From Vibrio sinaloensis (GTDB lineage: Bacteria; Pseudomonadota; Gammaproteobacteria; Enterobacterales; Vibrionaceae): 64,000 nt of DNA. This document shows, piece by piece, positions 8,573-18,618 of this stretch; within the stretch, counting starts at the first letter, position 1; the number at the start of each line of letters is the position of its first letter. Position numbers and translations under genes: made by a program. Location of the stretch: NCBI RefSeq assembly GCF_023195835.1, contig NZ_CP096200.1:868001-932000 (forward strand), given 5' to 3'. The notes below the pieces were generated by a model. That model did not search any database and had not been told where the DNA came from. It saw only the letters and a program-made list of their open reading frames with translations.

Positions 8573-10279
8573 TCACAACAAGCTGTGCTGATGCTCTGAA
8601 ATCAACATACTCATCGATTCTGACGCCTTTTCAAATACTTGTTCAAGCGAATCACTATCAGAGAAAGGTTCAATCACCTCGTAATAGCATTTGAGTTTCG
8701 GCTCCGTACCTGACGGACGCACGATCACCCGCGCTCCTCCTGACAAGTGATAAATGAGCACATCACTTGCTGGCAGGTTGATGACCTCTGTGGTGCCATC
8801 GGCAAAGGTTTTGGTTAATGACTTGAGATCTTCGCTGATTTCAACTGCTCTTCCAGCAATCATCGTCGGTGGTTGAGCGCGGAGTTTGTCGCCGATTGGG
8901 GGCGATGTCGGATCTAGTGCGATACTACGCTGCGCATTGAGATACATCCCATGTTGGCGATAGAGCTGTTCCAATTGATCCCAAATGCTCTTTCCTTGGC
9001 TCTTTAGCTCGGCTGTGAGCTGAGCAAAAGCGACCAACGCCGAGAGCCCATCTTTATCCCATACCTGTTTACCAATGGTATAGCCAAGCGCTTCTTCGTA
9101 AGCGAATAAGAACTGCCGCTCATCGCTTTGTTTTTGCATCGCGACATTGGTCAGCCACTTAAACCCCGTCAGAGTTTGATAGTAGTGTGCGCCGTGGGCA
9201 GAGGCTATTTTGTTGAGCAAGGTCGAGGAGACAATGGTATTGCCGACTAATTGTTTATTCGCCTCGGTTTGCGATAGTAGATAATGACCAAACAGAGCGC
9301 CGACTTGGTCGCCGGTTAACATCTGATAATCACCATCGGGTTTGCGCACAGCGACAGCGAAGCGGTCTGCGTCTGGGTCATTCGCGCAAGCGAGATCGGC
9401 GTTGTGCTGTTTGGCAAGCGCCATTACTTTATCCATCGCCCCAGCTTCTTCAGGGTTGGGGAAGTTGACAGTCGGGAAGGTGCCGTCCGGCTCGCGCTGC
9501 TCTTTTACACTGTAAACCTGAGTGAAGCCTGCATCATTGAGCAAGGTTTCTGCCATAACGGCACCGACACCATGCATGGCGGTATAGGCGATAGCCACCT
9601 GCTCTGGTTGATGGCGTTTTTGCAGCAAAGGGTTGTGGTTCATCGCTTGGCGATAGGTTTGGTAGTAATCCTCTTGTAACCAAGTGAGCAAGCCTTGTTT
9701 TTCGGCATCAGCCAATGACATCAAAGGAATCGGTTTGGTGGCAGCGATGTCTATTTCGGCGGCGATACCGGAATCGTGCGGCGGAATTATCTGTGCGCCG
9801 TTGTCCCAGTAAACTTTAAAGCCATTGTATTGCGGTGGATTGTGGCTGGCCGTGACAACAACCGCGGCGGCTGCATTAAAGTGTTTGACCCCAAAGGCGA
9901 CGATTGGCGTCGCGGCGACGGTGTGGGTAAGGAACACTTTGATCCCCAACGCGGTCAGCACACACGCGGTATCGTGGGCAAATTGCTTCGAATCGATACG
10001 CCCATCATAGCCAATCACAACGCCACGATTTTTGGCATCGGCGACTTGCTGCACTAAATAATGCCCCAGCCCAGCAGCGGTTTCTTGGATCACTAGACGG
10101 TTCATTCTATTGGGACCACAACCCACTTCACCGCGTAACCCCGCGGTACCAAATTCGAGTCGCTGTCTGAATCGGTCTTCTAATTCGGTCAATGCTTGTT
10201 GATCAATAAGGTGTTGAAGCTCTTCTCTTGTGTGCGGATCGGGATCTTTTTCCAACCAGTGGGTCACGTTATCCATCAT
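8573..10279 (-). CDS. Phosphosugar mutase (phosphoglucomutase/phosphomannomutase family)
   Basis: A 568-residue alpha-D-phosphohexomutase that interconverts sugar 1- and 6-phosphates through a phosphoserine. All four family landmarks are present: TASHNPPQYNGFK with the phospho-Ser at about 145, the metal loop DPDADRFAV near 305, the sugar-binding FAYEEALGY near 390, and the phosphate-binding RPSGTEPKLKCY near 535. The FGTAGLRGEVGCGPNRMN opening places it with the PgcA/Pgm2 long type rather than ManB or GlmM. It could feed glucose-1-phosphate from maltodextrin breakdown into glycolysis. It is transcribed alone. Confidence 0.88.
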   Translation of the reverse strand: MMDNVTHWLEKDPDPHTREELQHLIDQQALTELEDRFRQRLEFGTAGLRGEVGCGPNRMNRLVIQETAAGLGHYLVQQVADAKNRGVVIGYDGRIDSKQFAHDTACVLTALGIKVFLTHTVAATPIVAFGVKHFNAAAAVVVTASHNPPQYNGFKVYWDNGAQIIPPHDSGIAAEIDIAATKPIPLMSLADAEKQGLLTWLQEDYYQTYRQAMNHNPLLQKRHQPEQVAIAYTAMHGVGAVMAETLLNDAGFTQVYSVKEQREPDGTFPTVNFPNPEEAGAMDKVMALAKQHNADLACANDPDADRFAVAVRKPDGDYQMLTGDQVGALFGHYLLSQTEANKQLVGNTIVSSTLLNKIASAHGAHYYQTLTGFKWLTNVAMQKQSDERQFLFAYEEALGYTIGKQVWDKDGLSALVAFAQLTAELKSQGKSIWDQLEQLYRQHGMYLNAQRSIALDPTSPPIGDKLRAQPPTMIAGRAVEISEDLKSLTKTFADGTTEVINLPASDVLIYHLSGGARVIVRPSGTEPKLKCYYEVIEPFSDSDSLEQVFEKASESMSMLISEHQHSLL

Positions 10280-10354
10280 CTTATCTACCTATCTATTTAT
10301 TTGAGGTTACTCACTAAGTCTATGTGATTTCACACCATTCGCATCAATTTAGTT

Positions 10355-10373
10355 GATATTGATTCTCATTACA
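10355..10373. promoter_or_regulatory. Fur-box-like sequence in the mutase/cox divergent region
   Basis: The 334 bases between the mutase gene and coxB hold GATATTGATTCTCATTACA, 14 of 19 matches to the classical Fur consensus GATAATGATAATCATTATC. Iron control of a haem- and copper-rich oxidase would make sense but is inference; the site is about 240 bases before the coxB start. Elsewhere the region is AT-rich with no clear gene or RNA. Confidence 0.35.
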
Positions 10374-10613
10374 TAGAGCGCAATCGCTAAAACTGCCGAT
10401 GGAAGTGGGCCTAGCGATTTCATTAGCACTTTCTTGCACAATCTGGAAACGCCAACTAACGTTTATTAACATAAATATAACAATTTACACATTATTTGCG
10501 TTTTAACTGCATTTTCTAAGGTCCAAAAGTAGCTTGGTACTTTCTTGCCTAATGAGCACGGTGAATGGCTCGAGTACCCACCACGCATGATGCTGCGGCA
10601 GAGGAGAGATCTT

Positions 10614-11765
10614 TTGAAACCATCACACAGTTCAGTTCTAGTGCTTGTTATGTCTGCGATATTCGCAGCCGGTACTGCACGTGCTGAAAGCAACAGTTAC
10701 AACATGACGCAAGGGGTGACGGAGATTAGCGGTCAGGTGTATGACCTGCATATGCTGATCTTCTACATTTGCTGTGCCATCGCGTTGGTGGTGTTTGGAG
10801 TGATGTTTTACTCCATGTATCACCATCGCAAATCGAAAGGTGCGGTGGCCGCTAATTTTCACGAAAGTACCAAAGTGGAAGTGATTTGGACGGTCATTCC
10901 GATTGTGATTCTGGTGCTTATGGCGATTCCTGCTACCAAGACCTTGGTTGCGATGGAAGACACCTCCCGCTCGGATCTCACGGTCAAGATCACCGGCTCG
11001 CAATGGAAGTGGCACTACAGCTATTTTGGCGAGGATGTAGAGTTTTTTAGCTTGTTAGCGACCAGTCAAAAATCGATTGAGGGTATTGAAGAAAAAGGTG
11101 CCCACTACCTATTGGAAGTCGATAATCCCCTTGTTTTACCCATCAACCGTAAAGTGCGCTTTTTACTCACCTCAGACGACGTTATTCACTCTTGGTGGGT
11201 GCCTGATTTTGCGGTCAAAAAAGACACCATTCCCGGTTTTATCAACGAAGCATGGACACGTATTGATAAGCCCGGAATCTATCGTGGTCAATGTGCTGAG
11301 TTGTGTGGTCGTGCTCATGGCTTTATGCCAGTGGTGGTTCATGCCATGGAAGAGCAACAATACGATGAGTGGCTGTTAGCCAAGAAAGCGGAAATTGCTA
11401 AAGCGCAGCAAGAGGCAGCAGCCTCTTTGACCGCGTCACTCTCCTTGGACGAACTGATGGCGATTGGCGAAAAGGTTTATCTCGACCGTTGCGCTGTGTG
11501 TCACCAAGCCAACGGGGCGGGGATTGCGGGGGCGTTTCCGGCGATTACCGCCAGCAAAGTGGCGACCGGAGCGGTTGAGCCGCACATCGATGTTGTGGTC
11601 AACGGGCGCGCAGGCACCGCGATGCAAGCATTTGCCAATCAGCTAACCGATAAAGAAATTGCCGCCGTTGTCACCTATCAACGCAACGGACTAGGTAACA
11701 GTGTCGGTGATGTGGTTCAAGCCTCAGATGTAAACCAGTTTAAGGCGTCTAAGGAGGGACAATGA
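10614..11765 (+). CDS. coxB: Cytochrome c oxidase subunit II with fused cytochrome c (caa3 type)
   Basis: Subunit II accepts electrons at the binuclear CuA centre. With the TTG start chosen here (after GAGGAGAG, five bases upstream) it has 383 residues; ATGs at 10587 or 10545 would add 9 or 23 residues before the signal sequence and lack such a ribosome site. A signal peptide ends in ARA. Two membrane spans follow, then the cupredoxin domain with the CuA ligands in [12 protein letters not shown], and a C-terminal cytochrome c domain with haem motif CAVCH. The fused haem makes it a caa3-type subunit. It is first in the oxidase operon; the coxA start overlaps its stop. Confidence 0.9.
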   Translation: MKPSHSSVLVLVMSAIFAAGTARAESNSYNMTQGVTEISGQVYDLHMLIFYICCAIALVVFGVMFYSMYHHRKSKGAVAANFHESTKVEVIWTVIPIVILVLMAIPATKTLVAMEDTSRSDLTVKITGSQWKWHYSYFGEDVEFFSLLATSQKSIEGIEEKGAHYLLEVDNPLVLPINRKVRFLLTSDDVIHSWWVPDFAVKKDTIPGFINEAWTRIDKPGIYRGQCAELCGRAHGFMPVVVHAMEEQQYDEWLLAKKAEIAKAQQEAAASLTASLSLDELMAIGEKVYLDRCAVCHQANGAGIAGAFPAITASKVATGAVEPHIDVVVNGRAGTAMQAFANQLTDKEIAAVVTYQRNGLGNSVGDVVQASDVNQFKASKEGQ

Positions 11766-13420
11766 AAACGTCCAAACCTGATAGTGTAATCGAAGACAAA
11801 ACCAAGTTTGCTCCTGCTGCTGACGGCGACATCTCACGTGCAAATAGCACCATTGCGATTGAGGAAGACGACCATCATCACGCGCCAAAGGGGATCACGC
11901 GCTGGCTCTATTCGACCAACCATAAAGATATAGGCACCCTCTATCTTTGGTTCAGTTTTATTATGTTCCTCACTGGCGGAGCGATGGCGATGATCATCCG
12001 CGCCGAGCTTTTCCAACCGGGTTTGCAGTTGGTTGAACCGCAATTCTTTAATCAAATGACCACGGTGCATGGTTTAGTTATGGTGTTTGGTGCCGTCATG
12101 CCTGCCTTTACTGGACTGGCTAACTGGATGATCCCAATGATGATTGGTGCGCCAGATATGGCGCTGCCACGCATGAACAACCTCAGCTTCTGGATTCTTC
12201 CGTTCGCGTTCGCCATCCTACTTGCATCGCTGTTTACCGAAGGGGGTGGTCCCGATTTTGGCTGGACATTTTACGCTCCGCTATCCACCACTTATGGCCC
12301 TGATAGCACCGCACTGTTCGTCTTTTCGGTCCATATTATGGGGATTAGCTCCATCATGGGCGCGATTAACGTCATTGTCACTATCGTCAATATGCGCGCA
12401 CCGGGCATGACCTGGTTCAAGATGCCGATGTTTGTTTGGACATGGTTGATCACCGCCTTTTTGTTGATTGCGGTGATGCCAGTGCTGGCTGGGGCGGTGA
12501 CTATGGTCTTGACCGACAAGTATTTTGGGACCTCTTTCTTTGATGCCGCTGGGGGCGGCGATCCGGTGTTGTTCCAGCATATCTTCTGGTTCTTTGGCCA
12601 CCCCGAAGTCTACATCATGATCTTGCCTTCGTTTGGCATTATCTCCGCGATTGTGCCCGCATTCAGCGGTAAAAAGCTGTTTGGTTACCACTCGATGGTA
12701 TACGCCACGTGCAGTATCGCTCTGCTCTCTTTCTTAGTCTGGGCGCACCATATGTTTACCACTGGTATGCCGGTGTTCGCCGAGCTATTTTTCATGTACT
12801 GCACCATGCTCATCGCGGTGCCCACTGGGGTGAAAGTGTTTAACTGGGTCGCGACCATGTGGCGAGGTGCCATGACCTTTGAAACGCCGATGTTGTTTGC
12901 GATTGCCTTCATTATCCTCTTTACCATAGGTGGGTTTTCCGGCTTGATGCTGGCGATTGTCCCCGCCGACTTCCAATACCATGATACCTACTTTGTGGTC
13001 GCGCACTTTCATTATGTGCTGGTGTCTGGCGCGGTGTTCTCGATTATGGCCGCTGCCTATTACTGGCTACCGAAATGGACCGGACATATGTATGACCAGC
13101 GGCTGAGTTTGTGGCATTTCTGGTGTTCGGTTATCTCGGTCAATGTGCTGTTTTTCCCGATGCATTTCCTCGGGCTTGCGGGGATGCCACGCCGAATTCC
13201 CGATTACGCGATTCAATTTGCCGATGTGAACCAAATCGTCTCGATTGGTGGCTTTGCGTTTGGCCTGTCGCAACTGATTTTCTTGTGGCTGGTGATCAAA
13301 TGTATTCGCGGGGGTGAACAAGCGGCGGCGAAGCCTTGGGAGCGAGCCGAAGGCTTAGAGTGGACGGTTCCAAGCCCGGCGCCACATCATACCTTTGATA
13401 CTCCGCCGAAAATTGACTAG
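11762..13420 (+). CDS. coxA: Cytochrome c oxidase subunit I
   Basis: A 552-residue, twelve-span core subunit carrying haem a and the haem a3-CuB site where oxygen is reduced and protons pumped. Visible ligands and channel motifs: VHGLVMVFG near 100, [17 protein letters not shown] with the CuB His and cross-linked Tyr near 280, AHHMF near 330, and [12 protein letters not shown] near 415 with the haem ligands. GHPEVY carries the K/D-channel Glu expected of the A-type family. The first 45 residues are a hydrophilic extension rich in Asp and His, longer than in many bacteria. It overlaps coxB by four bases. Confidence 0.95.
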   Translation: MKTSKPDSVIEDKTKFAPAADGDISRANSTIAIEEDDHHHAPKGITRWLYSTNHKDIGTLYLWFSFIMFLTGGAMAMIIRAELFQPGLQLVEPQFFNQMTTVHGLVMVFGAVMPAFTGLANWMIPMMIGAPDMALPRMNNLSFWILPFAFAILLASLFTEGGGPDFGWTFYAPLSTTYGPDSTALFVFSVHIMGISSIMGAINVIVTIVNMRAPGMTWFKMPMFVWTWLITAFLLIAVMPVLAGAVTMVLTDKYFGTSFFDAAGGGDPVLFQHIFWFFGHPEVYIMILPSFGIISAIVPAFSGKKLFGYHSMVYATCSIALLSFLVWAHHMFTTGMPVFAELFFMYCTMLIAVPTGVKVFNWVATMWRGAMTFETPMLFAIAFIILFTIGGFSGLMLAIVPADFQYHDTYFVVAHFHYVLVSGAVFSIMAAAYYWLPKWTGHMYDQRLSLWHFWCSVISVNVLFFPMHFLGLAGMPRRIPDYAIQFADVNQIVSIGGFAFGLSQLIFLWLVIKCIRGGEQAAAKPWERAEGLEWTVPSPAPHHTFDTPPKID

Positions 13421-13428
13421 GGGGCGCT

Positions 13429-14031
13429 ATGAGTCTCGCCAATCACGCCAATCAAAGATTAACCTTAAAGCTGGTGGCTGCGGTGGTGGCGATGTTCGGC
13501 TTTGGTTTTGCGCTGGTGCCTTTGTATGACGTGATGTGCGAAGCGCTAGGAATCAATGGCAAAACCAACAGTGAGTCGGTTTTGCAGCCGCAAGGGATGG
13601 TGCCTGATACCTCAAGGGTGGTGCGCGTCGAGTTTATGGCCCACAACCACCATAACGTCCCCTGGCGGTTTGAGCCGGAGAGAATGTCGATGGATGTTCA
13701 TCCGGGCGAAGTGATTCAAACCGCCTATCGAGCTGAAAATATCTCTGCACGCGACATTGTTGGGCAAGCCGTGCCTTCCGTCTCTCCCGGAATGGGCGCC
13801 AGTTATTTTAACAAAATCGAGTGTTTCTGTTTCAACCAGCAACCACTAAAGGCTTCGGCGAGCGCTGAGATGCCGCTGATCTTTTATATTGAACCTGATA
13901 TTCCCGAGTCGATTCACACACTGACGTTGTCCTATACCTTGTACGATATCAGTGAGCAAGCGACGGTGACCGAATTCGCCAAGGCGTCAACTTCACAAAG
14001 CCCTGACGCCGTGCAAGGAGCAACGCCATGA
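13429..14031 (+). CDS. ctaG: Cytochrome c oxidase assembly protein CtaG/Cox11
   Basis: A 200-residue copper chaperone that delivers CuB to subunit I. A single N-terminal membrane span (LVAAVVAMFGFGFALVPLYD) anchors it, and the periplasmic domain keeps the copper-binding Cys pair in KIECFCFNQQPL near residue 135. YDVMCEALGINGKT and FYIEPDIPE are typical Cox11 segments. It starts eight bases after coxA and overlaps coxC by four bases, so it is made with the structural subunits. Confidence 0.93.
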   Translation: MSLANHANQRLTLKLVAAVVAMFGFGFALVPLYDVMCEALGINGKTNSESVLQPQGMVPDTSRVVRVEFMAHNHHNVPWRFEPERMSMDVHPGEVIQTAYRAENISARDIVGQAVPSVSPGMGASYFNKIECFCFNQQPLKASASAEMPLIFYIEPDIPESIHTLTLSYTLYDISEQATVTEFAKASTSQSPDAVQGATP

Positions 14032-14912
14032 GTTCAAAACATCAACCCTATTATGTTCCAGCCCAAAGCAGCTGGCCGATAGTCGGAGCCATCGCCCTGT
14101 TTTTGATTGCCGTTGGCGCAGGGCTGACAGTGCAAAATATGGATGAGGGTGGGGATGGCAGTGTGTTTGGCAAGCTCATTCTGCTGTCGGGGTTTCTATT
14201 CCTGCTCTATATGTTTGCCGGGTGGTTTAGCCATGTCATTGCTGAATCAATGAGTGGTAAGTATTCCGCGCAGCTTTCACGGTCTTTTCGTCAAGGGATG
14301 AGCTGGTTTATCTTCTCTGAAATCATGTTTTTTGGCGCCTTCTTTGGTGCGCTGTTTTATGCACGCATGATTTCGGTCCCTTGGCTGGGTGGCGCGGGTA
14401 ATAATGCTATGACAGCCGAAGTGTTATGGCCCACCTTTGAAGCGATATGGCCACTGACTCTGACCCCAGGTGGCGAAACTACCACTGCGATGCCTTGGCA
14501 GGGGTTACCCTTAGTCAATACCATCATCTTACTTACGTCCTCGATTACGCTGCATTTTGCCCACGTCAGTTTGGAGCAAAACAAACGCATGGCACTGATT
14601 GTTTGGTTAGAAATTACCATCGTCTTAGCCTGCTTCTTCTTGTACTACCAAGGTGTGGAGTACGTTCACGCCTATCAAGATCTCGGCTTAACGCTGCAAT
14701 CTGGTATTTATGGTAATACCTTTTTCTTGTTGACCGGTTTCCACGGTATGCACGTGCTATTAGGGACGATTTTCTTAATTGTGCTGCTGGCAAGAGTGGC
14801 GAAAGATCACTTTACGCCGAGCAATCATTTCGCGTTTCAGGCAGGCAGTTGGTATTGGCATTTTGTCGATGTGGTCTGGTTGTGCCTATTCATCTTTGTC
14901 TACGTTATTTAA
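14028..14912 (+). CDS. coxC: Cytochrome c oxidase subunit III
   Basis: A 294-residue, seven-span membrane subunit. FIFSEIMFFGAFFGALFYAR near residue 90, the TPGG-containing loop, LTGFHGMHVLLGTIFL near 230 and GSWYWHFVDVVWLCLFIFVYV at the end are signature segments of subunit III. It stabilises the oxygen-reducing core. A family loop between spans 3 and 4 is long, as in caa3/aa3 proteobacterial enzymes. It closes the structural part of the operon; the next gene on this strand, SURF1, begins about 200 bases later. Confidence 0.94.
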   Translation: MSSKHQPYYVPAQSSWPIVGAIALFLIAVGAGLTVQNMDEGGDGSVFGKLILLSGFLFLLYMFAGWFSHVIAESMSGKYSAQLSRSFRQGMSWFIFSEIMFFGAFFGALFYARMISVPWLGGAGNNAMTAEVLWPTFEAIWPLTLTPGGETTTAMPWQGLPLVNTIILLTSSITLHFAHVSLEQNKRMALIVWLEITIVLACFFLYYQGVEYVHAYQDLGLTLQSGIYGNTFFLLTGFHGMHVLLGTIFLIVLLARVAKDHFTPSNHFAFQAGSWYWHFVDVVWLCLFIFVYVI

Positions 14913-14926
14913 CTCGGGTAGAGAGA

Positions 14927-15166
14927 CTAGAAAGGGCGACTGTTGGGCTCAATTAGCCCACTGAGCAGGGCGGCGACCAACAAAATGATCGCGAGGGCAG
15001 AGAGAAAAACACGGCGGCCGAGGTAGAAACTCATCGGTTTATCATCAGGACTGGAGTCTTGTTGTTCTTCCTGCTCGCCCTTGACCATCTCGAACATGGC
15101 TCGACCAAGGTTTATTAAGATGAAAAGCAGTAGCAGAAGCAGTAATAGCTTAAAGATAAACACCAT
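14927..15166 (-). CDS. DUF2909 family twin-transmembrane protein
   Basis: A 79-residue protein on the strand opposite the oxidase operon. It has two membrane segments (FKLLLLLLLLFILINLG at 5-21 and RRVFLSALAIILLVAALLSG at 51-70) joined by an acidic loop. DUF2909 proteins regularly sit within cytochrome oxidase operons in gammaproteobacteria, often opposite in direction; their role is unknown. The ATG at 15166 follows AAAGGAAC, which makes this start much better than longer upstream reading. Its first 47 bases overlap the start of the divergent SURF1 gene. Confidence 0.8.
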   Translation of the reverse strand: MVFIFKLLLLLLLLFILINLGRAMFEMVKGEQEEQQDSSPDDKPMSFYLGRRVFLSALAIILLVAALLSGLIEPNSRPF

Positions 15167-15905
15167 AACGAGTTCCTTTGCGGCTCGGTTTATAACATTA
15201 CGTTTTGTCGGGGCTTGTCTGTTAACTGTGGTTGCGTTTTGGCTATTGATCAACTTGGGTTTGTGGCAGCTCTCAAGAGCGGATGAAAAAAGTGCGATAC
15301 AGCAAAGAGTTAGTGAGCGAGAAAATTTGGCTCCGATTGCGCTATCGGCACTCAGCCCCCAACAACTCATCCAGCCGACAGGCCTCAAAGTGACGTTTTT
15401 GGCAACACCGGTGGCCGGCAAGTATCTGCTGCTCGATAACCAACATTTTTCAGGTGAGGTTGGCTATTTGGCGCTGCAACTGATGCGCACAGAAGACAAT
15501 CAGTGGGTATTGTTAGAGCGCGGGTTTGTTGGTGCCCCTTCGACTCGCGAGCAGCTTCCTGCCGTAAAATGGCTGACAGAACCAAGACAGGTGGTTGGCC
15601 GAATCTACCGCAAGTCTTTCAACCCGCTCAGTCAAGATCTGTTTATGGAGCGTGGGGAAACAAGTCGGATTCAAAATCTAAATTTCGCCCAACTAGAGAG
15701 TGAGTGGCAAATGACGTTAGAACCTTATGTGGTGCAGCCCATTGAACCCAATTGGCCCTATCCTCAGCCATGGCAACCCATCTCGATGAATGCTGAGAAG
15801 CACCAAGGTTACGCCGTGCAGTGGTTTGCGATGGCGTTTGTATTGGCGCTGTTGTCACTTTTTTTACTGGTTAGGACACTCAAGCAAGGAGCTCGCTATG
15901 ATTAA
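15120..15905 (+). CDS. SURF1 family cytochrome oxidase biogenesis protein
   Basis: A 261-residue SURF1-like protein, which helps insert haem a into subunit I. It has the two-span layout of the family: span one near 30-50 followed by GLWQLSRADEK, and a last span near 238-255 after HQGYAVQWFAMAFVLALL, the usual SURF1 end. The periplasmic middle has YLALQLMRTEDNQWVLLERGFV. The start is uncertain: ATG 15120 is the first with a weak AAGG site, and no later ATG, GTG or TTG precedes the first span. The last eight bases overlap the next gene. Confidence 0.82.
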   Translation: MKSSSRSSNSLKINTITSSFAARFITLRFVGACLLTVVAFWLLINLGLWQLSRADEKSAIQQRVSERENLAPIALSALSPQQLIQPTGLKVTFLATPVAGKYLLLDNQHFSGEVGYLALQLMRTEDNQWVLLERGFVGAPSTREQLPAVKWLTEPRQVVGRIYRKSFNPLSQDLFMERGETSRIQNLNFAQLESEWQMTLEPYVVQPIEPNWPYPQPWQPISMNAEKHQGYAVQWFAMAFVLALLSLFLLVRTLKQGARYD

Positions 15906-16446
15906 CCCAGTGTATCGAGGTCGATTGATTTTTATCGCATTAGTGCTGCTGTTCGCTCTGCCCGCGGTGATCGCCAAAACTGTGCTCAGTCAGCATTGGT
16001 ATCAGTCAGGGGTGACCAACAAAGGGGTGCTGATTGAACCTACCTTGACCCTTTCTGCGCTCGATATCGACAGTCCGTTGCTGCACAAACAGTGGCAGTT
16101 GGCTTACGTGGTGCCTGAGCAGTGCGATGCCTTTTGCCAGCAGCAAATTTATCTGCTGGGGCAAAGTCATATTGCGCTTGGCAAGTATCAACAGCGTGTG
16201 CAGCCGGTGTTAATCACTACCCCGAGCAGCGCTAAGTCTTCACCTAGCTGGGATGCGTTTTCCAAGCTTCAAGTCGCACCCAGTTTTACTGAGCATGTGG
16301 GTCAGTTTGAGTTCGTGATCGTCGATCCATTAGGCCAGTTGGTGATGCGCTACCCCAAAGCTGAGTCTGAGGAACAGCTTACCGCCCAAAGCAAAGGGCT
16401 ACTGGCAGACCTACGCAAACTGCTTAAGTTGTCTCGTGTTGGTTAA
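15898..16446 (+). CDS. SCO/thioredoxin-like oxidase-associated membrane protein
   Basis: A 182-residue protein with one N-terminal membrane span (residues 8-28) and a small periplasmic domain. It keeps the three residues used by SCO-type copper chaperones: Cys76 and Cys80 in CDAFC (CxxxC) and His133 in TEHVGQFEFVIVDPLGQ, which lines up with the SCO DHS...IDPxG segment. The Pro that normally follows the second Cys is replaced by Gln. It probably helps load the CuA site of CoxB; this is inference. Start ATG 15898 follows AAGGAG and overlaps the SURF1 stop. Confidence 0.7.
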   Translation: MINPVYRGRLIFIALVLLFALPAVIAKTVLSQHWYQSGVTNKGVLIEPTLTLSALDIDSPLLHKQWQLAYVVPEQCDAFCQQQIYLLGQSHIALGKYQQRVQPVLITTPSSAKSSPSWDAFSKLQVAPSFTEHVGQFEFVIVDPLGQLVMRYPKAESEEQLTAQSKGLLADLRKLLKLSRVG

Positions 16447-16463
16447 TGGCAAGGAGTGCCGAG

Positions 16464-17498
16464 ATGAAGTTGATACATCTAGTTAGATTGAGCCTAATGG
16501 TGACTTTTATTGTGGTGATGTTGGGTGCCTACACTCGGTTGGCGGATGCAGGATTGGGCTGCCCCGATTGGCCCGGATGTTATGGTCACTTAACTGTGCC
16601 GAATGAAACCCATGAAATCGCTTTGGCGCAGTCTTTATTTCCCAGCTTAGTTATTGAAGAAGATAAAGCTTGGCTGGAGATGATCCACCGTTACGTCGCC
16701 GGTGCTTTAGGTTTGATCGTCTTTGCGATTACTTTTGTCGGCTTGAAAACGCGCCAACTGCCCCTGTTTCTATCGGTCGCGGTAACCACTGTAGTGGTGT
16801 TTCAAGCCTTGCTAGGGATGTGGACGGTTACTATGAAGCTGATGCCCATTGTCGTAATGGGGCACTTGTTGGGAGGCTTTACCTTGTTTAGCTTGCTGGC
16901 TCTCTGCCATTGGCATTTGCAGCGGCAAAGCTCCATCGAACCCAGTCCTTCAGTTCCGCAACGTTTACGTCCATTGGCTGTCGTCACCCTATTGGCGGTG
17001 GTGGCTCAGATCGCGCTGGGCGGGTGGACATCGTCAAACTATGCGGCGCTGATGTGTACCAGTTTACCGATCTGTGAGGGCAACTGGACAGCTTATCTCG
17101 ACTTTGCCACCGCGTTTGATTTGATACAACCGCCACAAGAGAGCTATGAGTTTGGCACGCTAGATTATGCCGCTCGAATGACGATTCATGTCATCCACAG
17201 GTTCGGAGCCATGGTGGTCAGTGTGCTGGTGCTGATGCTGGCATATCGGCTGTATAGCACCGGCCAGCCTGAGCTGCGTAAACTGACGCTTGGCTTACTC
17301 GTCATGCTAGCGGTGCAAATTGGTTTAGGGGTAGGTAATGTCCTGCTAAGTCTGCCATTGGTTATTGCGGTGGCGCATAACTTGGGGGCGGCATTACTGC
17401 TGCTAACGGTACTTCGCATTAACTATCTGCTTTGGGCTGCGCGCGAACCGCGTCTGGTTAGGTCAAATTCGTTGTCTAAGGAGAGCGTCCATGAGTAA
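16464..17498 (+). CDS. ctaA: Haem A synthase CtaA (COX15)
   Basis: A membrane enzyme that oxidises haem O to haem A. Of 344 residues, eight membrane spans in two similar four-helix halves are visible. The N-terminal loop after span 1 has the Cys pair in [14 protein letters not shown]; the second half has the matching [11 protein letters not shown] loop. The haem-ligand His residues are in [23 protein letters not shown] and [10 protein letters not shown] 16464 follows AAGGAG; the ATG at 16446 lacks such a site. Its last eight bases overlap ctaB. Confidence 0.92.
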   Translation: MKLIHLVRLSLMVTFIVVMLGAYTRLADAGLGCPDWPGCYGHLTVPNETHEIALAQSLFPSLVIEEDKAWLEMIHRYVAGALGLIVFAITFVGLKTRQLPLFLSVAVTTVVVFQALLGMWTVTMKLMPIVVMGHLLGGFTLFSLLALCHWHLQRQSSIEPSPSVPQRLRPLAVVTLLAVVAQIALGGWTSSNYAALMCTSLPICEGNWTAYLDFATAFDLIQPPQESYEFGTLDYAARMTIHVIHRFGAMVVSVLVLMLAYRLYSTGQPELRKLTLGLLVMLAVQIGLGVGNVLLSLPLVIAVAHNLGAALLLLTVLRINYLLWAAREPRLVRSNSLSKESVHE

Positions 17499-18393
17499 GA
17501 CTATTTCATTAAACACGACCAGTGAAAAAGGGATTTGGAAGAGCTACCTTACCTTGACCAAGCCTAAAGTGGTGGCGCTGATGCTGCTAACGGCGCTGGT
17601 GGGAATGTGCTTAGCGGTGCCGGGGGCGTTGCCGGTTCAAGCTTCTGTGCTTGGCCTGATAGGAATCGGCTTGATGGCCGGCTCGGCAGCGGCTTTCAAT
17701 CATCTTATTGATCAAAAAATCGATGCCATTATGGCGCGGACTTATCAACGCCCTCTACCTCAGGGTAAGCTGCGCTCCGTTCATGTGTTCTCTTTTGCGG
17801 CGTCACTGGGCTTGGTTGGATTTTTCATCTTATACGTAGGCGTGAATGCGCTGACCGCTTGGCTAACTTTCGCCAGCCTGCTGGGTTATGCCGCGGTTTA
17901 CACGCTCTATTTAAAACGAGCCACACCGCAAAATATTGTGATTGCAGGCATTGCTGGGGCGATGCCTCCATTATTGGGCTGGACTGCCGTGACTGGAGAG
18001 ATGCATGCCAATGCGTGGCTATTGGTGATGATTATCTTCATCTGGACGCCGCCTCATTTTTGGGCACTCGCCATTCATCGCAAAGAGGATTACGCCAAAG
18101 CTGACATTCCAATGTTGCCAGTCACCCATGGGGTGGAATACACCAAAACCTCGATTTTACTCTATACCGTGCTATTGGCGATTGTCTGCACTCTACCCGC
18201 CTTGGTCGGCATGGCTGGCCTTGTTTACTGGGTCGGCGCCATGTTACTTAGCGCTGGCTTTATTTATCACGCTTGGAAGCTGAAGTTTCGCCCACAAGCA
18301 AACTCGGCAATTGAAACCTTTAAGTTCTCTATCTATCAGTTGATGCTGCTGTTTATGTTGTTGCTGCTTGACCATTATTGGGCAGGATTTTAA
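17491..18393 (+). CDS. ctaB: Protohaem IX farnesyltransferase CtaB (CyoE)
   Basis: A 300-residue UbiA-family prenyltransferase that adds farnesyl diphosphate to protohaem, making haem O for CtaA. The first prenyl-diphosphate site is in [22 protein letters not shown] near 68-89 (DxxxD then R/P motif) and the second in [16 protein letters not shown] near 196-211. Nine hydrophobic helices cover the rest. Last gene of the oxidase operon; no terminator is evident in the 225 bases before aroG. Confidence 0.94.
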   Translation: MSKTISLNTTSEKGIWKSYLTLTKPKVVALMLLTALVGMCLAVPGALPVQASVLGLIGIGLMAGSAAAFNHLIDQKIDAIMARTYQRPLPQGKLRSVHVFSFAASLGLVGFFILYVGVNALTAWLTFASLLGYAAVYTLYLKRATPQNIVIAGIAGAMPPLLGWTAVTGEMHANAWLLVMIIFIWTPPHFWALAIHRKEDYAKADIPMLPVTHGVEYTKTSILLYTVLLAIVCTLPALVGMAGLVYWVGAMLLSAGFIYHAWKLKFRPQANSAIETFKFSIYQLMLLFMLLLLDHYWAGF

Positions 18394-18439
18394 TGGTTTT
18401 GAGCAGCAAGAGGCATCTCAGTGTGGGTGTAATTATTAA

Positions 18440-18456
18440 TTTACAGTCTATGTAAA
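18440..18456. promoter_or_regulatory. Palindrome upstream of aroG
   Basis: TTTACA-GTCTA-TGTAAA is a perfect 6-bp inverted repeat, 160 bases before aroG, and a second TGTAAA follows directly. The half-sites equal those of the TyrR box, but TyrR uses TGTAAA-N6-TTTACA, the opposite order, so it is not a standard TyrR box. Control of a DAHP synthase gene by aromatic amino acids would be expected. Confidence 0.3.
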
Positions 18457-18618
18457 ATGTAAAAACAGCAGAAATATTGCCTTTTATTGAAAATAGTGGT
18501 TGCAAGCTTGGTTTTTGATAGATAAGTTACAGAGACAGGACCAAGATAGCGTGAGCGTTTTTTCACCACCTTTTTTGAGTGTCGCGCTCCATTAAAGAGA
18601 AATAGGAAGAAGTAAGCA

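Noticed and set aside
10323..10336. TGTGATTTCACA as a CRP site before the mutase gene
   Set aside because: The half-sites match, but the spacer is two bases instead of six, so CRP cannot bind in the usual way.
12281..12691. 136-residue minus-strand frame inside coxA, plus several smaller ones through the oxidase operon
   Set aside because: Rich in His, Asn and Gln as expected for antisense of hydrophobic membrane genes; coxA has all catalytic motifs.
15081..15119. Earlier SURF1 start codons
   Set aside because: They would extend further into the opposite gene and lack ribosome sites.
18440..18470. TyrR box before aroG
   Set aside because: Half-sites are right but in the wrong order (TTTACA before TGTAAA); kept only as an unassigned palindrome.
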